From the NCBI RefSeq assembly GCF_014287515.2, contig NZ_CP092473.1, forward strand, positions 1,329,001 through 1,393,000: a stretch of DNA of 64,000 nucleotides, in the 5' to 3' direction. The position numbers and the translations under genes were made by a program. The notes under the pieces are model-generated. The model had not been told where the DNA came from and ran no database searches. It saw only the letters and a program-made list of their open reading frames with translations. Positions 61,743 to 64,000 of this stretch are shown here, piece by piece; positions within the stretch are counted from its first letter, which is position 1; each line of letters starts with the position of its first letter. The stretch comes from Roseburia rectibacter (GTDB lineage: Bacteria; Bacillota; Clostridia; Lachnospirales; Lachnospiraceae).

Positions 61743-62966
61743 ATGTCATTAAACAAAAAATCAGTAGACGACATTAATGTAAAGGGAAGAAGAGTACTTG
61801 TAAGATGTGATTTCAACGTTCCGTTAAAAGAAGGAAAAATCACAGATGAGACTCGTATCAACGCAGCTCTTCCTACCATCCAGAAATTAATCAACGATGG
61901 TGGAAAAGTAATTCTCTGTTCACATCTTGGAAAAGTAAAAAACGGACCAAACGAAGGCGAGTCTTTAGCTCCGGTAGCTGAGAAACTTTCTGAGAAACTT
62001 GGCAAAAAAGTAAACTTCGTATCTGATTACAATGTAACAGGTGAGGCAGCTACAAAAGCAGTTGCTGAAATGAACGAAGGAGATGTTGTATTATTACAGA
62101 ATACACGTTTCCGTGGTGCTGAGGAGACAAAGAACGGCGAAGAGTTCAGCAAAGAGTTAGCTGATCTTGCAGACGATTATGTATGCGACGCATTCGGTTC
62201 CTCCCACAGAGCACATGCTTCTGTTGCAGGCGTTACAAAATTCATCACTGCAAAGGGTGGTTCTAACGTAGTTGGTTACTTAATGCAGAAAGAGATCGAT
62301 TTCCTTGGAAACGCTGTTGAAAATCCGGTAAGACCTTTCGTAGCGATCCTTGGTGGTGCAAAAGTTGCAGATAAATTAAACGTTATCTCCAACTTACTGG
62401 AAAAATGCGATACATTAATCATTGGTGGTGGTATGGCATATACTTTCTTAAAAGCACAGGGATATGAGATCGGTAAATCTTTAGTAGATGATACAAAGAT
62501 CGATTACTGTAAAGAGATGATGGCAAAAGCAGAAAAACTTGGAAAGAAATTACTCCTTCCGGTAGATGCTGTAACCATCGCAGATTTCCCGAACCCGATC
62601 GATGCTCCGGTAGAAGTTACTGTATGTGACGTAAAAGATATGCCGGCTGACAGAGAGGGATGCGATATCGGACCAAAGACTCAGGAGTTATATGCTGATG
62701 CAGTTAAGACAGCAAAGACTGTTGTATGGAACGGACCGATGGGTGTATTTGAGAACCCGACATTAGCAGCTGGTACGATTGCAGTTGCAAAAGCACTTGC
62801 TGATACAGATGCTACAACAATCATCGGTGGTGGTGATTCTGCAGCAGCTGTTAACCAGTTAGGATTCGGCGACAAGATGAGCCATATCTCTACCGGTGGT
62901 GGCGCTTCCCTTGAGTTCTTAGAGGGTAAGGAATTACCAGGTGTCATGGCAGCCGATGATAAGTAA
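61743..62966 (+). CDS. pgk: Phosphoglycerate kinase
   Basis: A 407-residue two-domain kinase making ATP and 3-phosphoglycerate. Substrate motif [23 protein letters not shown], basic patch region [25 protein letters not shown], then [27 protein letters not shown], the hinge [19 protein letters not shown] and the ATP loop [11 protein letters not shown] plus [15 protein letters not shown]. The C-terminus PGVMAADDK is followed by degenerate tandem copies of the same 3' sequence in the spacer. AAAGGAGG precedes the ATG. Confidence 0.98.
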   Translation: MSLNKKSVDDINVKGRRVLVRCDFNVPLKEGKITDETRINAALPTIQKLINDGGKVILCSHLGKVKNGPNEGESLAPVAEKLSEKLGKKVNFVSDYNVTGEAATKAVAEMNEGDVVLLQNTRFRGAEETKNGEEFSKELADLADDYVCDAFGSSHRAHASVAGVTKFITAKGGSNVVGYLMQKEIDFLGNAVENPVRPFVAILGGAKVADKLNVISNLLEKCDTLIIGGGMAYTFLKAQGYEIGKSLVDDTKIDYCKEMMAKAEKLGKKLLLPVDAVTIADFPNPIDAPVEVTVCDVKDMPADREGCDIGPKTQELYADAVKTAKTVVWNGPMGVFENPTLAAGTIAVAKALADTDATTIIGGGDSAAAVNQLGFGDKMSHISTGGGASLEFLEGKELPGVMAADDK

Positions 62967-63130
62967 AAATAGTTGCAGTGTAAAGTTGGCTGCCATGACA
63001 CCTTAGTTATGGCAGCCGACGATAAATAGAAGATTGTCATAGCATAAATCTGGCTGCAATAACGCCTTAGGTATAGGCAGCCGAAATAAAAAGCTGCCAT
63101 AATGCCTTGGTATGGTAACAGATGATATGT
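62938..63130 (+). repeat. Degenerate tandem repeats of the pgk 3' end in the pgk-tpiA spacer
   Basis: ATGGCAGCCGATGATAAGTAA at the pgk end recurs as ATGGCAGCCGACGATAAATAG and again as AGGCAGCCGAAATAAA, the GGCAGCC cores being at 62948, 63011 and 63076 (periods 63 and 65 bases), with a fourth trace at ~63111. Each unit ends in a GGCTGCC.T.ACRCCTTAG-like block. Neighbouring units pair: GGTGTCATGGCAGCC (62940-62954) is the exact complement of 62988-63002, so a hairpin spans the pgk stop. Confidence 0.8.
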
Positions 63131-63167
63131 CAACAAACTTTAAAAATGGGAAAAAGAGGATAAAATC

Positions 63168-63917
63168 ATGGCAAGAAAGAAGATCGTAGCCGGTAACTGG
63201 AAAATGAACATGACTCCAAGCCAGGCTGTTAAATTAGTAGAGGAATTAAAACCATTAGTAGTAAGCGATGATGTAGAAGTTGTTTACTGTGTACCAGCAA
63301 TCGACATCGTACCTGTTGTTGAGGCTTTAAAAGGAACCAACGTAGCAGTAGGTGCCGAGAACATGTACTATGAGGAGAAAGGTGCTTACACCGGAGAGAT
63401 CGCTCCTGAGATGTTAGTAGATGCTGGTGTAAAATACGTTATCATCGGTCATTCCGAGAGACGTGATTACTTCAAAGAGTGCGACTGCATGTTAAACAAA
63501 AAAGTGAAAAAAGCTTTTGAGCATAACTTAACACCAATTCTTTGCTGCGGCGAGACATTAGAGCAGAGAGAGATGGGAATCACTTTAGACTGGATCCGTA
63601 TGCAGATCAAATCTGACTTAAAAGATGTTACTGCAGAGCAGGTAGCTTCTATGGTAATCGCTTATGAGCCGATCTGGGCTATCGGAACAGGAAAAACAGC
63701 AACCACAGAGCAGGCTGAGGAAGTCTGCAAGGCAATCCGTGACTGTATCAAAGAAGTATACGGCGCTGACACAGCAGAGAAAGTACGTATCCAGTACGGC
63801 GGATCTGTAAATGCAGGTAATGCAGCAGAATTGTTTGCACAGCCAGATATCGATGGTGGTTTAGTTGGAGGAGCTTCCTTAAAAGCTGATTTCGGTAAAA
63901 TTGTAAACTACAAATAA
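63168..63917 (+). CDS. tpiA: Triosephosphate isomerase
   Basis: A 249-residue TIM barrel. Catalytic residues are in order: K in [15 protein letters not shown] in [13 protein letters not shown], and E in [17 protein letters not shown]; the phosphate loop is [15 protein letters not shown] and [16 protein letters not shown]. It interconverts dihydroxyacetone phosphate and glyceraldehyde 3-phosphate, feeding gap upstream. AAGAGGA precedes the ATG. It closes the gap-pgk-tpiA cluster and is followed by a terminator. Confidence 0.98.
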   Translation: MARKKIVAGNWKMNMTPSQAVKLVEELKPLVVSDDVEVVYCVPAIDIVPVVEALKGTNVAVGAENMYYEEKGAYTGEIAPEMLVDAGVKYVIIGHSERRDYFKECDCMLNKKVKKAFEHNLTPILCCGETLEQREMGITLDWIRMQIKSDLKDVTAEQVASMVIAYEPIWAIGTGKTATTEQAEEVCKAIRDCIKEVYGADTAEKVRIQYGGSVNAGNAAELFAQPDIDGGLVGGASLKADFGKIVNYK

Positions 63918-63931
63918 ATCATAATCAGGTT

Positions 63932-63977
63932 AAGGGGATTCTATCTGGGAGTGAAAACAGAAAGAATCCCCTTTTCA
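63932..63977 (+). terminator. Terminator of tpiA
   Basis: AAGGGGATTCT (63932-63942) pairs with AGAATCCCCTT (63963-63973), followed by TTCACTT. The T-run is short but the stem is strong. Confidence 0.75.
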
Positions 63978-64000
63978 CTTGATATGTGTGGAAAAAGTGA

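Noticed and set aside
62938-63130. CRISPR-like array in the pgk-tpiA spacer
   Set aside because: The unit is a degenerate duplication of the pgk 3' end with ~64-base period, few copies and no spacers or cas genes.

Overview
The window looks like chromosomal core sequence from a low-to-moderate GC Firmicute of the family Lachnospiraceae, most like Roseburia or a close relative. Reasons: Gram-positive style Shine-Dalgarno sites (AGGAGG) and TTGACA/TATAAT promoters; an eno-secG-rnr-smpB-ssrA cluster and a gap-pgk-tpiA cluster; proteins resembling DUF5721 and DUF4867; a tmRNA tag ending AEDNLAVAA; many GTG starts. The genus is inferred from general knowledge, not from a search. No rRNA, tRNA, CRISPR array, prophage or intact transposase was seen.

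Layout. 1-7.05 kb: a YesN/YesM two-component system (regulator cut by the window edge), a linked solute-binding lipoprotein, then a second paralogous binding protein and two permeases, making a carbohydrate ABC importer without its own ATPase. 7.2-11.4 kb: GNAT acetyltransferase, FUSC-like membrane protein, alanine/glycine:cation symporter, DUF368 (undecaprenyl-phosphate translocase family). 11.4-15 kb: heterodimeric ABC exporter. 15-20.6 kb: GntR regulator facing a diguanylate cyclase plus a chemoreceptor-like protein, then cardiolipin synthase. 20.7-24.2 kb: small alarmone synthetase, class V aminotransferase, ECF S component, cold-shock protein, DUF5721-like protein. 24.4-33.3 kb: M18 aminopeptidase, transglutaminase-like protein, DegV, FolC, an MBOAT/SGNH pair and a damaged hybrid histidine kinase. 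33.4-38.3 kb: eno, secG, rnr, smpB, ssrA. 38.4-43.5 kb: LacI-type regulator facing xylulokinase, DUF4867 and a fucose/arabinose-isomerase-like protein. 43.7-48.1 kb: SH3-NlpC/P60 hydrolase, HPr-like protein without the phospho-histidine, DinG/XPD-like helicase. 48.1-53.3 kb: LysR regulator, purL, a small Cys-rich gene. 53.5-59.3 kb: Fic protein with an altered motif, a decayed AAA/PD-(D/E)XK gene, a lipoprotein-MBOAT-DHHW operon and hisJ. 59.4-60.4 kb: gene-poor region with two large inverted-repeat elements. 60.6-64 kb: gap, pgk, tpiA.

The most unusual material is non-coding. Two roughly 370-bp elements (59410-59795 and 60005-60380) are each an imperfect long palindrome ending in two small hairpins, lie in opposite orientation, and differ from each other by paired, structure-preserving changes. 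The pgk-tpiA spacer carries degenerate tandem copies of the 3' end of pgk. Operon ends near 3.4 and 7.0 kb share a 17-bp inverted repeat followed by a CTCCGGGCRGGATG tail. Several genes have start regions inside hairpins (symporter, cardiolipin synthase) or appear leaderless (DinG-like helicase).

Functionally, the window combines nutrient sensing and uptake, envelope construction (lipid carrier recycling, cardiolipin, two O-acylation modules, cell-wall hydrolase), stress signalling (ppGpp, c-di-GMP, tmRNA) and lower glycolysis. All functional statements rest on motif recognition by eye; no database search was run.
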